A stretch of 64,000 nucleotides of DNA from Oceanicaulis alexandrii DSM 11625 (GTDB lineage: Bacteria; Pseudomonadota; Alphaproteobacteria; Caulobacterales; Maricaulaceae). Position 1 is the stretch's first letter; the number at the start of each line of letters is the position of its first letter. The stretch lies in the NCBI RefSeq assembly GCF_000420265.1, contig NZ_ATUP01000001.1, positions 2,542,001-2,606,000 on the forward strand, written 5' to 3'. Made by a program: the position numbers and the translations under genes. A model generated the notes under the pieces. That model searched no databases. It saw only the letters and a program-made list of their open reading frames with translations, and had not been told where the DNA came from. This document shows, one piece after another, positions 33,724 to 42,587 of the stretch.

Positions 33724-36330
33724 ATGACCGGGCTTCAGACGGACCTTTCTCACTGCAGTACAGAGCCGCCCGACGAAGTCCTGCGCCGTTTGGGCGGCGA
33801 CGCCTCAGACGGATTGGACGAGGCGGAAGCGCGCAAACGTCTGGCTGAAGGCGGCGGCAATGTCATTGAGGTGCAGGAAGGGTTTTCGCCGCTAAAGGCG
33901 CTGGCGCATCAACTCATCGACCCTTTGGTGATCTTGCTGGCGGTTGCGTCTGGCTTGGCGGCGCTTCTGGGCGAAGTGCTGGACGCGGTGATGATCAGCA
34001 TCGTGGTGGCGCTGAATGTGGGCTTGAGCTTCTTTCAGGAATGGCGTGCAGAACGCGCCCTCGCTGCAATTGCGGGGCTGATGACGCCCCATAGCACTGT
34101 GATCCGGTCGGGGCGCCGCCAGCGCATAAACGCGCTGGATCTGGTTCCCGGTGATCTGGTCGAGATCCGGCGCGGCGACCGGACGCCCGCCGATCTGAAA
34201 TTGATCACAGCGGAAACGCTGTTGATGGACGAGTCGCCCCTGACCGGCGAATCCCGCGGCATGCGCAAGGCGCCGGGCGCAGACCTTGAAGGCGCGCCGG
34301 TTCATGATCGCGCCTCGATGGCGTTTGCCGGGGCTCTGGTGCTGGATGGACATGCGACGGGGCTGGTCGTCGCAACGGGAGTGCGCACCGAGTTTGGGCG
34401 TATCGCGGCGCTGGCGGGCTCGGTCCAGCGCCTGGCCACCCCCTTGCAGCGCAGGCTGGGGCGGTTGAGCGCTATGCTGGGCGGGCTGGCGATCCTGGCG
34501 GCGCTCGGCATCATGCTGATCGGGGTCGCGACCGGGCGTCCGCTGTTGGAGATGGTGTTCACCGGCGTCTCGCTGGCGGTGGCGGCGGTGCCCGAAGGCT
34601 TGCCGGCAGTGGTGGCGTTGACGCTGGCTTTGGGCGTGCGCGCCATGGCGCGGCGCAATGCGCTGGTCCGGCGTTTGCGGGCGGCGGAGACGTTGGGATC
34701 GGCCACGGTCATCTGCACTGACAAGACCGGCACGCTGACCACCGGCGAGATGACGGTGGTGGAGACGCTCACCGCTCAAGGCCGGTGGGAGGTGGGGGCC
34801 GGAGAGCCTGATGCGCTGGCGCATGCGGCGCTTTATTCCGCCGGGGTCTGCAACAATGCCGAGCTGTGTCCGGACGGAGCCGTGCAGGGCGAGCCGACCG
34901 AGCGGGCCTTGATGCTCGCTGCGCTGGAGCACACCACGCTCGATGGGGATGCTCCGCCGGACCGTCTGGCGGAACAGCCGTTCAGCGCGGAACGCAAACG
35001 CATGTTGGTGCAGGTGCGCGATGGCGACGCCGCGATGATCCATGTGAAGGGCGCGCCAGATTTCGTGTTGCCGCTGTGCGCCCATCTGGCGACGCAAACC
35101 GGCGCCGTCAAAATGGATGAGGCGGCGCGCCGCGAATGGACTGAACAGGCGGAGGCCATGGGGCGCCGCGGCCTGCGGGTGCTCGCCATTGCGCGCAAAC
35201 CTCATGGCGACGACGAGCCGGGCGAGCATGATCTGATCTTTCAGGGCTTGGTGGGGTTGATGGACCCGCCGCGACCACGCGCGCGCGCCGCCCTGGATGC
35301 GGCCCGCAGCGCCGGGCTTCAGGTGATCATGATTACGGGCGACGCGGCGGGGACAGCGGAAGCCATCGCCCAGGCGGTGGGCTTCGCCTCCGGCCGGGTG
35401 CTCAGCGGCGCCGAGATTGACGAGCTTGATGATGCGGGTCTGGATCAGGCGCTGAAAACTGCGAACGTGCTCAGCCGCACCACGCCTGAACACAAGCTTC
35501 GGGTAGTGCGACATCTTCAGGGCGCCGGTGAGGTCGTGGCCATGACCGGCGATGGCGTCAACGACGCCCCCGCGCTCAAGCAGGCGGATATCGGCGTAGC
35601 CATGGGAATCCGCGGCTCGGACGCGGCGAAGGCGGCGGCGGATCTGGTGCTGCTTGATGATGACTTCAGCACCATCATCGACGCGGTGCGTGAAGGCCGG
35701 CGGCAGGAGGCGGCGATCCGCAATTTCACCTGTTTCCTGCTGGCCACCAATCTGGGCGAAGTGCTGGCGGTGGGGCTGAACATCGCGTCCGCTGCGCCGC
35801 TGATCCTGACGCCCTTGCAACTCTTGTGGGTCAATCTTCTGACAGATGGCCCCATTGCCCTGGTCCTGGGCGCCGAACGGGCGGCGCCCGATCTGATGGC
35901 GCGCCCGCCGCGCCGCCCTGAGGCGCCGGTTGTGGACAAGACCGCGCTTGGCGTGATCGCCATGTTCGGCGCCGCGTCAGCCGCGGCGACGCTGGCGGCG
36001 TTTCAGGCCTCTCTGGCGTCGGGCGAGGCGGCCGCGAACGCGGCGGCTTTCAGCGCTGTGGTGATCCTCAGCGCCTGCATCGTGTTCAGCTTTCGCTCCC
36101 AGACCCTGCCGCTGGCGCGGCTGGGGTGGCGCGGCAATGTCTGGCTGCCGGTCGCAGCGCTGGCGGCGGTTCTGACCCAGCTGGCCCTGGTGTTCGCGCC
36201 GCCCTTGCAGGCCTTGATGGGGCTGGCGCCGCCCAGCGCTCTGTCCTGGCAGATCATCATTGGATCCGCGCTGACGCTGCTTATCATTCCCGAAGCGATC
36301 AAATATCTCCTGCAGGCGCGCCGGCGCTGA
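33724..36330 (+). CDS. P-type cation-transporting ATPase (P-IIA, Ca2+-type)
   Basis: 868-residue P-type ATPase. The phosphorylated Asp333 lies in 'DKTGTLT', the actuator loop has 'TGES', M4 has 'PEGLP', and the hinge has 'TGDGVNDAPALKQADIGVAMG' in outline. M6 carries 'LLWVNLLTDGPIAL', with the Asn/Asp pair of calcium pumps. An N-terminal cation-ATPase domain is present and ten membrane helices can be traced. SERCA/PMR1-like export of Ca2+ (or Mn2+) is the best reading; specificity is not shown by sequence alone. It ends just before the pyrC promoter. Confidence 0.9.
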   Translation: MTGLQTDLSHCSTEPPDEVLRRLGGDASDGLDEAEARKRLAEGGGNVIEVQEGFSPLKALAHQLIDPLVILLAVASGLAALLGEVLDAVMISIVVALNVGLSFFQEWRAERALAAIAGLMTPHSTVIRSGRRQRINALDLVPGDLVEIRRGDRTPADLKLITAETLLMDESPLTGESRGMRKAPGADLEGAPVHDRASMAFAGALVLDGHATGLVVATGVRTEFGRIAALAGSVQRLATPLQRRLGRLSAMLGGLAILAALGIMLIGVATGRPLLEMVFTGVSLAVAAVPEGLPAVVALTLALGVRAMARRNALVRRLRAAETLGSATVICTDKTGTLTTGEMTVVETLTAQGRWEVGAGEPDALAHAALYSAGVCNNAELCPDGAVQGEPTERALMLAALEHTTLDGDAPPDRLAEQPFSAERKRMLVQVRDGDAAMIHVKGAPDFVLPLCAHLATQTGAVKMDEAARREWTEQAEAMGRRGLRVLAIARKPHGDDEPGEHDLIFQGLVGLMDPPRPRARAALDAARSAGLQVIMITGDAAGTAEAIAQAVGFASGRVLSGAEIDELDDAGLDQALKTANVLSRTTPEHKLRVVRHLQGAGEVVAMTGDGVNDAPALKQADIGVAMGIRGSDAAKAAADLVLLDDDFSTIIDAVREGRRQEAAIRNFTCFLLATNLGEVLAVGLNIASAAPLILTPLQLLWVNLLTDGPIALVLGAERAAPDLMARPPRRPEAPVVDKTALGVIAMFGAASAAATLAAFQASLASGEAAANAAAFSAVVILSACIVFSFRSQTLPLARLGWRGNVWLPVAALAAVLTQLALVFAPPLQALMGLAPPSALSWQIIIGSALTLLIIPEAIKYLLQARRR

Positions 36331-36333
36331 TGA

Positions 36334-36362
36334 TTGCGCTTTTCGCGGCGGCGGCCTAAATC
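36334..36362 (+). promoter_or_regulatory. Candidate leaderless promoter of pyrC
   Basis: TTGCGC, 17-bp spacer, TAAATC, then 8 nt to the ATG, and no Shine-Dalgarno sequence. The arrangement is the same as the dusA promoter (TTGCGA, 17 bp, TACATC, 8 nt). A start of transcription about 7 nt after the -10 box would fall at or beside the first codon. Confidence 0.6.
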
Positions 36363-36370
36363 CGTGGTCC

Positions 36371-37414
36371 ATGACCCAGAACACGCTGACCCTTCGAAAG
36401 CCCGACGACTGGCATGTGCATTTGCGCGACGGCGCGATGCTCGACCTGGTCGCCGATTTCACCGCCCGCCAATTCGCCCGCGCGATCGTGATGCCGAACC
36501 TGACCCCGCCCGTGACGACGGTGGATCAGGCGCGCGCCTATCGCGACCGGATCAATGCGGCGGTTCCGCTCGAGCGCGGTTTCACGCCGTTGATGACGGC
36601 GTATCTGACCGACACGATTGAAGCGGACGAGATCGAGCGCGGCTTCAAGGCGGGCGTCTTCACAGCGGCCAAGCTCTACCCGCAGAACGCCACCACCAAT
36701 TCCGCTCATGGCGTCAGCGACATCGCCAATATCCGCCCGGTGCTCGAGCGGATGGAAAAGCTGGGCATGCCGCTTCTGGTCCATGGCGAGGTGGTGAGCC
36801 CCGATATCGACATTTTCGATCGAGAGGCGGTCTTCCTCGACACGGTTCTGGGGCCGCTGATCAAAGCCATGCCCGGCCTGCGCGTGGTGCTCGAGCACAT
36901 CACCACCGAGCAGTCCGTCGACTTCGTGAAGGCGGGCGGAGACAACATCGCCGCGACCATCACCGCGCACCATTTGCGTATTGACCGCAATGACATGCTG
37001 GTGGGCGGCATGCGTCCCCACGCGTATTGCCTGCCGGTGGCCAAACGCCGCCTGCACAAGCTCGCCCTTCGAAAGGCTGCGGTGTCCGGGGATCCGAAAT
37101 TCTTCCTGGGCACGGATACGGCGCCCCATGAGCGCCACGCCAAGGAAAGCGCCTGCGGCTGCGCCGGCATTTTCAGCGCGCCGGTGGCGATTGAAAGCTA
37201 TGCGCAGACGTTTGAAGAAGAGGGCGCTCTGGACAAGCTGGAAGGCTTCGCCAGCGAGTTTGGCCCGGCCTTCTACCGTCTGCCGCTCAATGAGGGGACG
37301 ATCACGCTGGAGCGCCAGCCCACCGAAATCCCCACGACGATTGACGCGGGCGACATCAAGGTCGTCCCGTTCCACGCCGGGGAAGTGATGAACTGGCGGC
37401 TGGTCGAGGACTGA
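36371..37414 (+). CDS. pyrC: Dihydroorotase (class II)
   Basis: 347-residue zinc amidohydrolase that closes carbamoyl-aspartate to dihydroorotate in pyrimidine synthesis. The metal ligands are His15 and His17 in 'DWHVHLRDG' and the bridging carboxylated Lys101 in 'AAKLYPQNATTN'; 'LVHGE', 'LEHITT' and 'GTDTAPH' supply the other ligands and catalytic Asp. Length and motifs match the E. coli PyrC group. A bidirectional terminator follows. Confidence 0.96.
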   Translation: MTQNTLTLRKPDDWHVHLRDGAMLDLVADFTARQFARAIVMPNLTPPVTTVDQARAYRDRINAAVPLERGFTPLMTAYLTDTIEADEIERGFKAGVFTAAKLYPQNATTNSAHGVSDIANIRPVLERMEKLGMPLLVHGEVVSPDIDIFDREAVFLDTVLGPLIKAMPGLRVVLEHITTEQSVDFVKAGGDNIAATITAHHLRIDRNDMLVGGMRPHAYCLPVAKRRLHKLALRKAAVSGDPKFFLGTDTAPHERHAKESACGCAGIFSAPVAIESYAQTFEEEGALDKLEGFASEFGPAFYRLPLNEGTITLERQPTEIPTTIDAGDIKVVPFHAGEVMNWRLVED

Positions 37415-37443
37415 CCTGACAGGTCCAAGCCGATCTGAATGCA

Positions 37444-37480
37444 AAAACGCCGCCCTGCGAAATGCAAGGCGGCGTTTTCG
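37444..37480. terminator. Bidirectional terminator between pyrC and alcohol dehydrogenase
   Basis: AAAACGCCGCC pairs perfectly with GGCGGCGTTTT (11 bp, 13-nt loop). A-run and T-run on the two sides let it work for both converging genes. Confidence 0.88.
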
Positions 37481-37498
37481 TTGGCGCCGGGGCGTCGC

Positions 37499-38554
37499 CT
37501 AGGCGGAGGGCGCGTCAACGCTGCTCATGTCGATGACGAAGCGATAGCGCACATCAGCCTTCTCCATGCGGTCAAAGGCGGTGTTGATCTCGTCCATCTT
37601 GATCATCTCGCACTCGGGCAGGATGTTCATGCGGCCGCAGAAATCGAGCATTTCCTGTGTCTCCGCGATGCCGCCGATCAGGGATGCGGCGATGCGGCGA
37701 CGGCCCATCAACATGGGCGGCGTGGCGAATTCCTCCATCGGGCCGACCTGGCCGACGAGCGTCAACGTGCCGTCCACGTCCAGAAGCGGGACGTAGGGGT
37801 TCACATCATGTTTGACTGGAACGGTGTCGATAATCAGGTCCAGAGAGCCGCGGGCGGCTTTCATGGCGGCCTTGTCGGTGGAGATCAGCACGGTGTCTGC
37901 GCCCAGCTCCAGCGCGTCCTTCTCCTTGCTGGGCGAGCGGCTGAGCACGGTCACGTGCGCGCCCATGGCGACGGCCAGCTTGATGGCCATATGGCCGAGC
38001 CCGCCCATGCCCACGACGCCGACCCGGCTGCCCGGACCCACATTCCAGGTGCGCAGCGGCGAATAGGTGGTGATGCCGGCGCACAGCAGCGGCGCCGCCC
38101 GTGACAGGTCGAGCCCGTCCGGCATGGCCAGCACGAACTCTTCACGCACCACGATATGCTTGGAATAGCCGCCCTGGGTGGGCTCGCCGGTGATACGGTC
38201 TTTTGAATCATAGGTGGCGGTCATGCCATTGCGGCAGAACTGCTCTTCGCCATGACCGCACTGGTCGCACTCCTGGCAGCTGTCGACCATGCAGCCCACG
38301 GCCACATCGTCGCCGACTGCGTAGTGCTCGACATCTGGGCCGACGGCGATGACCTTGCCGACGATTTCATGGCCGGGGACGACGGGGTAATCCACCTTGC
38401 CCCAATCGCCGCGCGCCGTGTGAAGGTCGGAGTGACACACGCCGCAATAAGTGATCTCGATGGCGACATCATTGCCGCGCAGCTCACGGCGTTCGAAATC
38501 ATAGGGCGCGAGCGGCTTGTCGGCGGAATAGGCGGCGTATCCGGTGGTTTTCAC
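37499..38554 (-). CDS. Zinc-dependent alcohol/aldehyde dehydrogenase (YahK/CAD-like)
   Basis: 351-residue medium-chain dehydrogenase. The catalytic zinc site has Cys in 'CGVCHSDLH' and 'GHEIVG', the structural zinc has four Cys in 'CQECDQCGHGEEQFC', and the nucleotide fold has 'GMGGLGHMAIK'. The pattern fits NADP-dependent YahK/cinnamyl alcohol dehydrogenase enzymes that reduce aldehydes. A nested palindrome precedes the gene, and a separate aldehyde dehydrogenase gene lies upstream on the same strand, so both may serve aldehyde detoxification. Confidence 0.92.
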   Translation of the reverse strand: MKTTGYAAYSADKPLAPYDFERRELRGNDVAIEITYCGVCHSDLHTARGDWGKVDYPVVPGHEIVGKVIAVGPDVEHYAVGDDVAVGCMVDSCQECDQCGHGEEQFCRNGMTATYDSKDRITGEPTQGGYSKHIVVREEFVLAMPDGLDLSRAAPLLCAGITTYSPLRTWNVGPGSRVGVVGMGGLGHMAIKLAVAMGAHVTVLSRSPSKEKDALELGADTVLISTDKAAMKAARGSLDLIIDTVPVKHDVNPYVPLLDVDGTLTLVGQVGPMEEFATPPMLMGRRRIAASLIGGIAETQEMLDFCGRMNILPECEMIKMDEINTAFDRMEKADVRYRFVIDMSSVDAPSA

Positions 38555-38598
38555 GGATGTCTCCTCAGACTGGCTTCACTGGGTCTGCCACAGATGTA

Positions 38599-38644
38599 GG
38601 GCCAAGCATTTATATCGCAAGCGATACAAAGTAACGCTTGGCCC
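38599..38644. promoter_or_regulatory. Nested palindrome upstream of the alcohol dehydrogenase gene
   Basis: Outer arms GGGCCAAGC (38599-38607) and GCTTGGCCC (38636-38644) match perfectly, and inside them lies TATCGC-AA-GCGATA (38613-38626), another perfect palindrome. The inner site resembles MarR-family operators. The element stands ~45 bp before the alcohol dehydrogenase start and could both form a hairpin and bind a repressor. No regulator gene is adjacent. Confidence 0.6.
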
Positions 38645-38677
38645 TGCGTCTGCAGTCGTCGAGCAGGTCGCTCCGCC

Positions 38678-40144
38678 TTAGAAGGGCAGGGGACGCTCTG
38701 CGTGTTGCACCGTGATCCAGTGATCGGTGGTGAACTCCTCGATGGCCCAATCGCCGTTGAAGCGGCCGAGCCCGGAGTTCTTCTCGCCGCCGAAGGGGGC
38801 GTTGGCGTCATCATTGACCGAATGGTCGTTGATATGGGTCATGCCCGTATCCATGCGGCGGGCAAACGCTGCGGCGCGTTCGGTGTCGCCAGAGTGCACG
38901 GCGCCGGAGAGCCCGTATTCGGTGGCGTTGGCCAGTTCGAGCGCATGCGCTTCATCGCGCGCTTTCAGGATGCCGGCGATGGGGCCGAAGATCTCGTTAT
39001 ACGCCAGCTCCATCTCCATGGTGACGTCCGCAAAGACATGCGGCGGCACGAGCTGGCCCTTGATGTCGCCTTCAACCAGCGGCCGGGCGCCGTCCTTTTT
39101 CGCCTGGGCGATCTTGTCTTTCAGGCCGTCCAGCTGGCTTTCATTGATGATCGGGCCGACCGCGGTGTCAGGGTCTGACGGATCGCCGTATTTCAGGCTC
39201 CGAACCCGCTCAGCGAACTTCTCGACGAAGGTGTCATACAGGCTCTCGTCGACGATGATGCGGTTCACCGCGATGCAGATCTGGCCCTGGTGCAGGAATT
39301 TGCCCGCCACCGCCGAGTTCACGGCGCGGTCGAGATCGGCGTCATCGAGCACGACAAAGGCGTTGTTGCCGCCAAGCTCCAGCGCCAGGCGTTTCAGATC
39401 GTCGCTGGCGGCGACCTTGCTCGCGATGCCCTTGCCCACCGGGGTTGAGCCCGTGAAGGAAATCAGCTTCGGGATGGAATGCTCGACAAACGCGTCGCCG
39501 ATGTCAGAGCCCTTGCCGATCACCACATTCAAAAGGCCTTTCGGAAGCCCGGCTTCTTCAAAGATTTTGGCCAGCAAGAGCCCGCCGGAGACCGGCGTGT
39601 CAGACGCAGGTTTCAGAACCACGGCGTTGCCAAGCGCCAGCGCCGGCGCGACGGAGCGTTGCGCCAGGTGCAGCGGGAAATTCCACGGCGAGATGACGCC
39701 GACCACGCCCAGGGGCTTGCGATAGACGCGGCTTTCCTTGCCGGGAATATTGGAGGCCAGAATGCGGCCTTCCACACGCAGGGGGAAACTCGCCGCCTCT
39801 TCGGTGATGTTGCGGGCGTTGGACCATTCCGCTTCGGCCTTGATGCGGGTGGAGCCGCTTTCCTTGATCAGCCAGTCGACGATTTCCTCGTGCCGGTCTT
39901 CAAAGATCGACACGGCCTTGCGCAAAACGGCGGTTCGTTCGGCAGGCGCTTTCCCGGCCCAGTCCTGCTGCGCCTCTCGCGCAGCGTCATAAGCGGCGTT
40001 CAGATCGTCTTCGCTGGCGGCGTCGATCTTTGTCAGCACATCGCCCGTGTACGGGTCCGTGCTCTCCATGGTCTGGCCTGCGCCGCCTTTGCGCCATTCG
40101 CCAGCGATGAATTGACGGTTCAGATCCGTATAAGCGTCGGTCAT
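38678..40144 (-). CDS. NAD(P)-dependent aldehyde dehydrogenase
   Basis: 488-residue aldehyde dehydrogenase superfamily enzyme. '[18 protein letters not shown]' carries the general-base Glu region, '[16 protein letters not shown]' the catalytic Cys, and '[14 protein letters not shown]' and '[13 protein letters not shown]' the coenzyme site. The ATG giving 'MTDAYTDLN' is preferred to a longer frame that runs into the dusA intergenic region. The closest groups by eye are benzaldehyde/vanillin-type dehydrogenases. Divergent from dusA, with ~200 bp between. Confidence 0.92.
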   Translation of the reverse strand: MTDAYTDLNRQFIAGEWRKGGAGQTMESTDPYTGDVLTKIDAASEDDLNAAYDAAREAQQDWAGKAPAERTAVLRKAVSIFEDRHEEIVDWLIKESGSTRIKAEAEWSNARNITEEAASFPLRVEGRILASNIPGKESRVYRKPLGVVGVISPWNFPLHLAQRSVAPALALGNAVVLKPASDTPVSGGLLLAKIFEEAGLPKGLLNVVIGKGSDIGDAFVEHSIPKLISFTGSTPVGKGIASKVAASDDLKRLALELGGNNAFVVLDDADLDRAVNSAVAGKFLHQGQICIAVNRIIVDESLYDTFVEKFAERVRSLKYGDPSDPDTAVGPIINESQLDGLKDKIAQAKKDGARPLVEGDIKGQLVPPHVFADVTMEMELAYNEIFGPIAGILKARDEAHALELANATEYGLSGAVHSGDTERAAAFARRMDTGMTHINDHSVNDDANAPFGGEKNSGLGRFNGDWAIEEFTTDHWITVQHAERPLPF

Positions 40145-40308
40145 GGGAAATCCTTGAAACGGGGGAGGGCGCGCTTCGCAAGGCGTCGTCTGGTGCGGCT
40201 TGGGTGCTCTTGCGAGGGAGCGCTTCGTCAGGGTGCCCATAAGCAACGCCTGGATGCCTTGGGAGTTTCATGCGAGCTGAGGTTTTCTGACTCGCGTGCG
40301 GCCCTGAT

Positions 40309-40337
40309 TTGCGATTTTGCCCGTCTCGCCTTACATC
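40309..40337 (+). promoter_or_regulatory. Candidate leaderless promoter of dusA
   Basis: TTGCGA, 17-bp spacer, TACATC, then 8 nt to the ATG and no Shine-Dalgarno. It matches the pyrC promoter in element, spacer and distance to the start. Confidence 0.6.
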
Positions 40338-40345
40338 CCCCGCCC

Positions 40346-41344
40346 ATGACAGACAGCGCAGCTCTTCTCGACCGCCGGTTCACGGTGGCGCCCATGATGG
40401 ACTGGACGGACCGGCACTGCCGCGCCTTCCATCGCATCCTCACGCGCCGGGCGGTGCTCTACACGGAGATGGCGGTGGATCAGGCGCTGATCCATGGCGA
40501 TGTGCCGCGCCTGATCGGGTTTGACGCCTCCGAGCATCCGGTCGCCATCCAGCTGGGCGGCAGTGACCCGGAGCTGCTGGCGAGAGCCTCCAGGATCGCT
40601 GAAAGTTACGGCTATCTCGAGATCAATCTCAATGTGGGCTGCCCGTCAGACCGGGTTCAATCGGGCAAGTTCGGCGCCTGTCTGATGCGTGAGCCCGAAC
40701 TGGTGCGCGACTGCCTGATCGCCATGCGCGAGGCGGTGTCGGTTCCCGTCACCGTCAAGCACCGGCTGGGCGTGGATGACCAGGACCCCGAAAAGACCCT
40801 GTTCGGCTTTGTCGAGACGGTGCGCGAGAGCGGCGTGACCACATTCATCGTCCATGCCCGCAAAGCCTGGCTGAAAGGTCTGAGCCCGAAGGAGAACCGG
40901 GATGTGCCGCCGCTCGATTATGATCTGGTGCGGCGGATGAAGGCCCAGCATCCCGATCTGGAAGTGCTGCTCAATGGCGGGCTGGAAAGCCTTGAGCATG
41001 GCATGGCCGAGATGCATGGCACGGACGGGATCATGTTGGGGCGCGCCGCCTATCACACCCCCTGGACGCTGGCCGAAGTGGATACCCGCGTCTATGGCGC
41101 GGCGTCCGACCCATGCGCCACGCCCTTTGACGCGGTGGAGGCCTATCGCCCCTATGTGGAGGCTCAGCTTGAGCGCGGCGTGAAACTACACGCCATCACC
41201 CGGCACATGCTGGGCCTGTTCGCAGGGCGTCCCGGCGCGCGCAAATGGCGTCAGGTGCTGTCTGAACGCGCCAACCGGCCCGGCGCCGGGTGGGAGGTGC
41301 TGGAAGACGCGCTCGACGCAGTGCGTCCGGCTGCGGCGGAATAA
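40346..41344 (+). CDS. dusA: tRNA-dihydrouridine(20/20a) synthase DusA
   Basis: 332-residue flavoenzyme that reduces U20/U20a in tRNA. The N-terminal FMN-barrel motif 'VAPMMDWTDRHCRAFHRIL' in outline is diagnostic of DusA. The catalytic cysteine is in 'NLNVGCPSDRVQ...GACLM', and later motifs 'VKHRLGVDD', 'VHARKAWLKGLSPKENR' in outline and 'GIMLGRAAYHTPW' are present. A frame that stays open far upstream is unrelated antisense of the aldehyde dehydrogenase gene, so the ATG here is the start. Confidence 0.96.
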   Translation: MTDSAALLDRRFTVAPMMDWTDRHCRAFHRILTRRAVLYTEMAVDQALIHGDVPRLIGFDASEHPVAIQLGGSDPELLARASRIAESYGYLEINLNVGCPSDRVQSGKFGACLMREPELVRDCLIAMREAVSVPVTVKHRLGVDDQDPEKTLFGFVETVRESGVTTFIVHARKAWLKGLSPKENRDVPPLDYDLVRRMKAQHPDLEVLLNGGLESLEHGMAEMHGTDGIMLGRAAYHTPWTLAEVDTRVYGAASDPCATPFDAVEAYRPYVEAQLERGVKLHAITRHMLGLFAGRPGARKWRQVLSERANRPGAGWEVLEDALDAVRPAAAE

Positions 41345-41428
41345 CGCCAGTCTTCAGCCGTGTTGCAGCGCGACACGAAACCGGGCCATGTTGGGCCAAG
41401 TCACTGGTCCTTCTGAAAGGCTCTCCCC

Positions 41429-42247
41429 ATGGACGCCTCGCTGATTCCCTTCATCCTGACCTTGCTGGCTGTGGGCGCGTTCGCCGGCCTGATCGCGGGG
41501 CTGTTCGGCATTGGCGGGGGCATCGTGATGGTGCCGGCGCTGTATTATGTGCTGACCGCGCTGGGGTATGAAGCGCACGCCATGCATGCGGCGGTGGGCA
41601 CCTCGCTCATGGTGATCGTCACCACCTCCTTGCGCTCGGTCGCCGCCCACGCCCAGAAAGGGGCGGTGGATTTCGCGGTGCTCAAGGGCTGGACGCCCTT
41701 CATCGTCATTGGCGCCTTGCTCGGCTCCGCCGTGGCGGATCTTGCGCCGGGGCGGGCGCTGACGGGATTGTTTGGCGCCGTGGCGCTCTTGCTGTCTGCG
41801 CAATTCTTCTTTGGGCGTCCGGACTGGAAGCTCGCGGACCAGCTCCCCGGTCATCCCTGGAAGGCGCTGCTGGGCGGCGTCATCGGCGTGTTGTCATCCC
41901 TGATGGGAATCGGCGGCGGCGTGTTCGGCGTCACCCTGATGACCATATTCGGCAAATCCATGCATACCGCGGTCGCGACCGCCGCCGGTTTCGGCGTCGC
42001 GATCGGCCTGCCCGGCGCGATCGGCTTCATGGTGGCGGGGCTGGATGAGCCGGGCCGCGCGCCATTTTCCCTGGGCTATGTGAACATGGCCGCCTTTGTG
42101 ACGCTGGCGGCGTCGGCGGTGTTCCTGGCGCCGGTGGGGGCCAATCTCGCTCATCGCCTGAACGCCAAGCGCCTCAAGCAGATTTTCGCCATCGGCCTTC
42201 TGATCATGGCGTTGAACATGCTGCGTGAAGCGATCTTTGTCGGGTGA
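41429..42247 (+). CDS. TauE/SafE-family membrane transporter
   Basis: 272-residue sulfite exporter TauE/SafE-family permease with about 8 membrane helices. Two repeats of the family are marked by 'AGLIAGLFGIGGGIVMVPALY' in outline near residue 20 and 'VLSSLMGIGGGVFGVTLMT' in outline near residue 150. It probably moves an organosulfur or C1-sulfur anion, but the substrate cannot be told. It ends 12 bp before the converging DUF1289 gene. Confidence 0.9.
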   Translation: MDASLIPFILTLLAVGAFAGLIAGLFGIGGGIVMVPALYYVLTALGYEAHAMHAAVGTSLMVIVTTSLRSVAAHAQKGAVDFAVLKGWTPFIVIGALLGSAVADLAPGRALTGLFGAVALLLSAQFFFGRPDWKLADQLPGHPWKALLGGVIGVLSSLMGIGGGVFGVTLMTIFGKSMHTAVATAAGFGVAIGLPGAIGFMVAGLDEPGRAPFSLGYVNMAAFVTLAASAVFLAPVGANLAHRLNAKRLKQIFAIGLLIMALNMLREAIFVG

Positions 42248-42259
42248 ATCAGGGCCTGA

Positions 42260-42457
42260 TCAGCGCGCGGACTTGCGCGCTTCGCGATAGGCCGCCTCGC
42301 GGGCTTTCAGCTCGGGTTTGATGGCGAGCCGTTCGGCCTGGCTCATCAGGGTCCAGCGTCCCAGCTCTTCCAGGGTGCGAAAACAGCCCACGCAGATCGC
42401 CTGGTTCGGGTCGACCACGCACACGCGCTTGCAGGGGCTCCAGATTGGGTCTGTCAT
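42260..42457 (-). CDS. DUF1289 small zinc-ribbon-like protein
   Basis: 65-residue DUF1289 protein with the four-cysteine pattern of that family: 'PCKRVCVVDPNQAICVGC', then 'RTLEELGRW'. The cysteines suggest a metal site. The ATG is preferred to a TTG three codons earlier. It lies between two converging or unrelated transporters; function unknown. Confidence 0.88.
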   Translation of the reverse strand: MTDPIWSPCKRVCVVDPNQAICVGCFRTLEELGRWTLMSQAERLAIKPELKAREAAYREARKSAR

Positions 42458-42587
42458 GGGGCGCAAACTGGCGCGTTAAGGCTTCTGCTGCAAGCGCACT
42501 AGTGTTTCTTTAAGAAAACGGTATTTTGGCGAACCTGTGACAAACGCCCGGCGCGGCGTGAGCCGTCATTAGGGGATATCATCAGAT

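Noticed and set aside
33892-35820. 642-codon antisense frame opposite the P-type ATPase
   Set aside because: Shadow of the ATPase gene: composition is that of complementary codons with no recognisable fold.
39479-40345. N-terminal extension of dusA (289 codons)
   Set aside because: It lies antisense over the aldehyde dehydrogenase gene and the true FMN-barrel start is at 40346 behind its own promoter.
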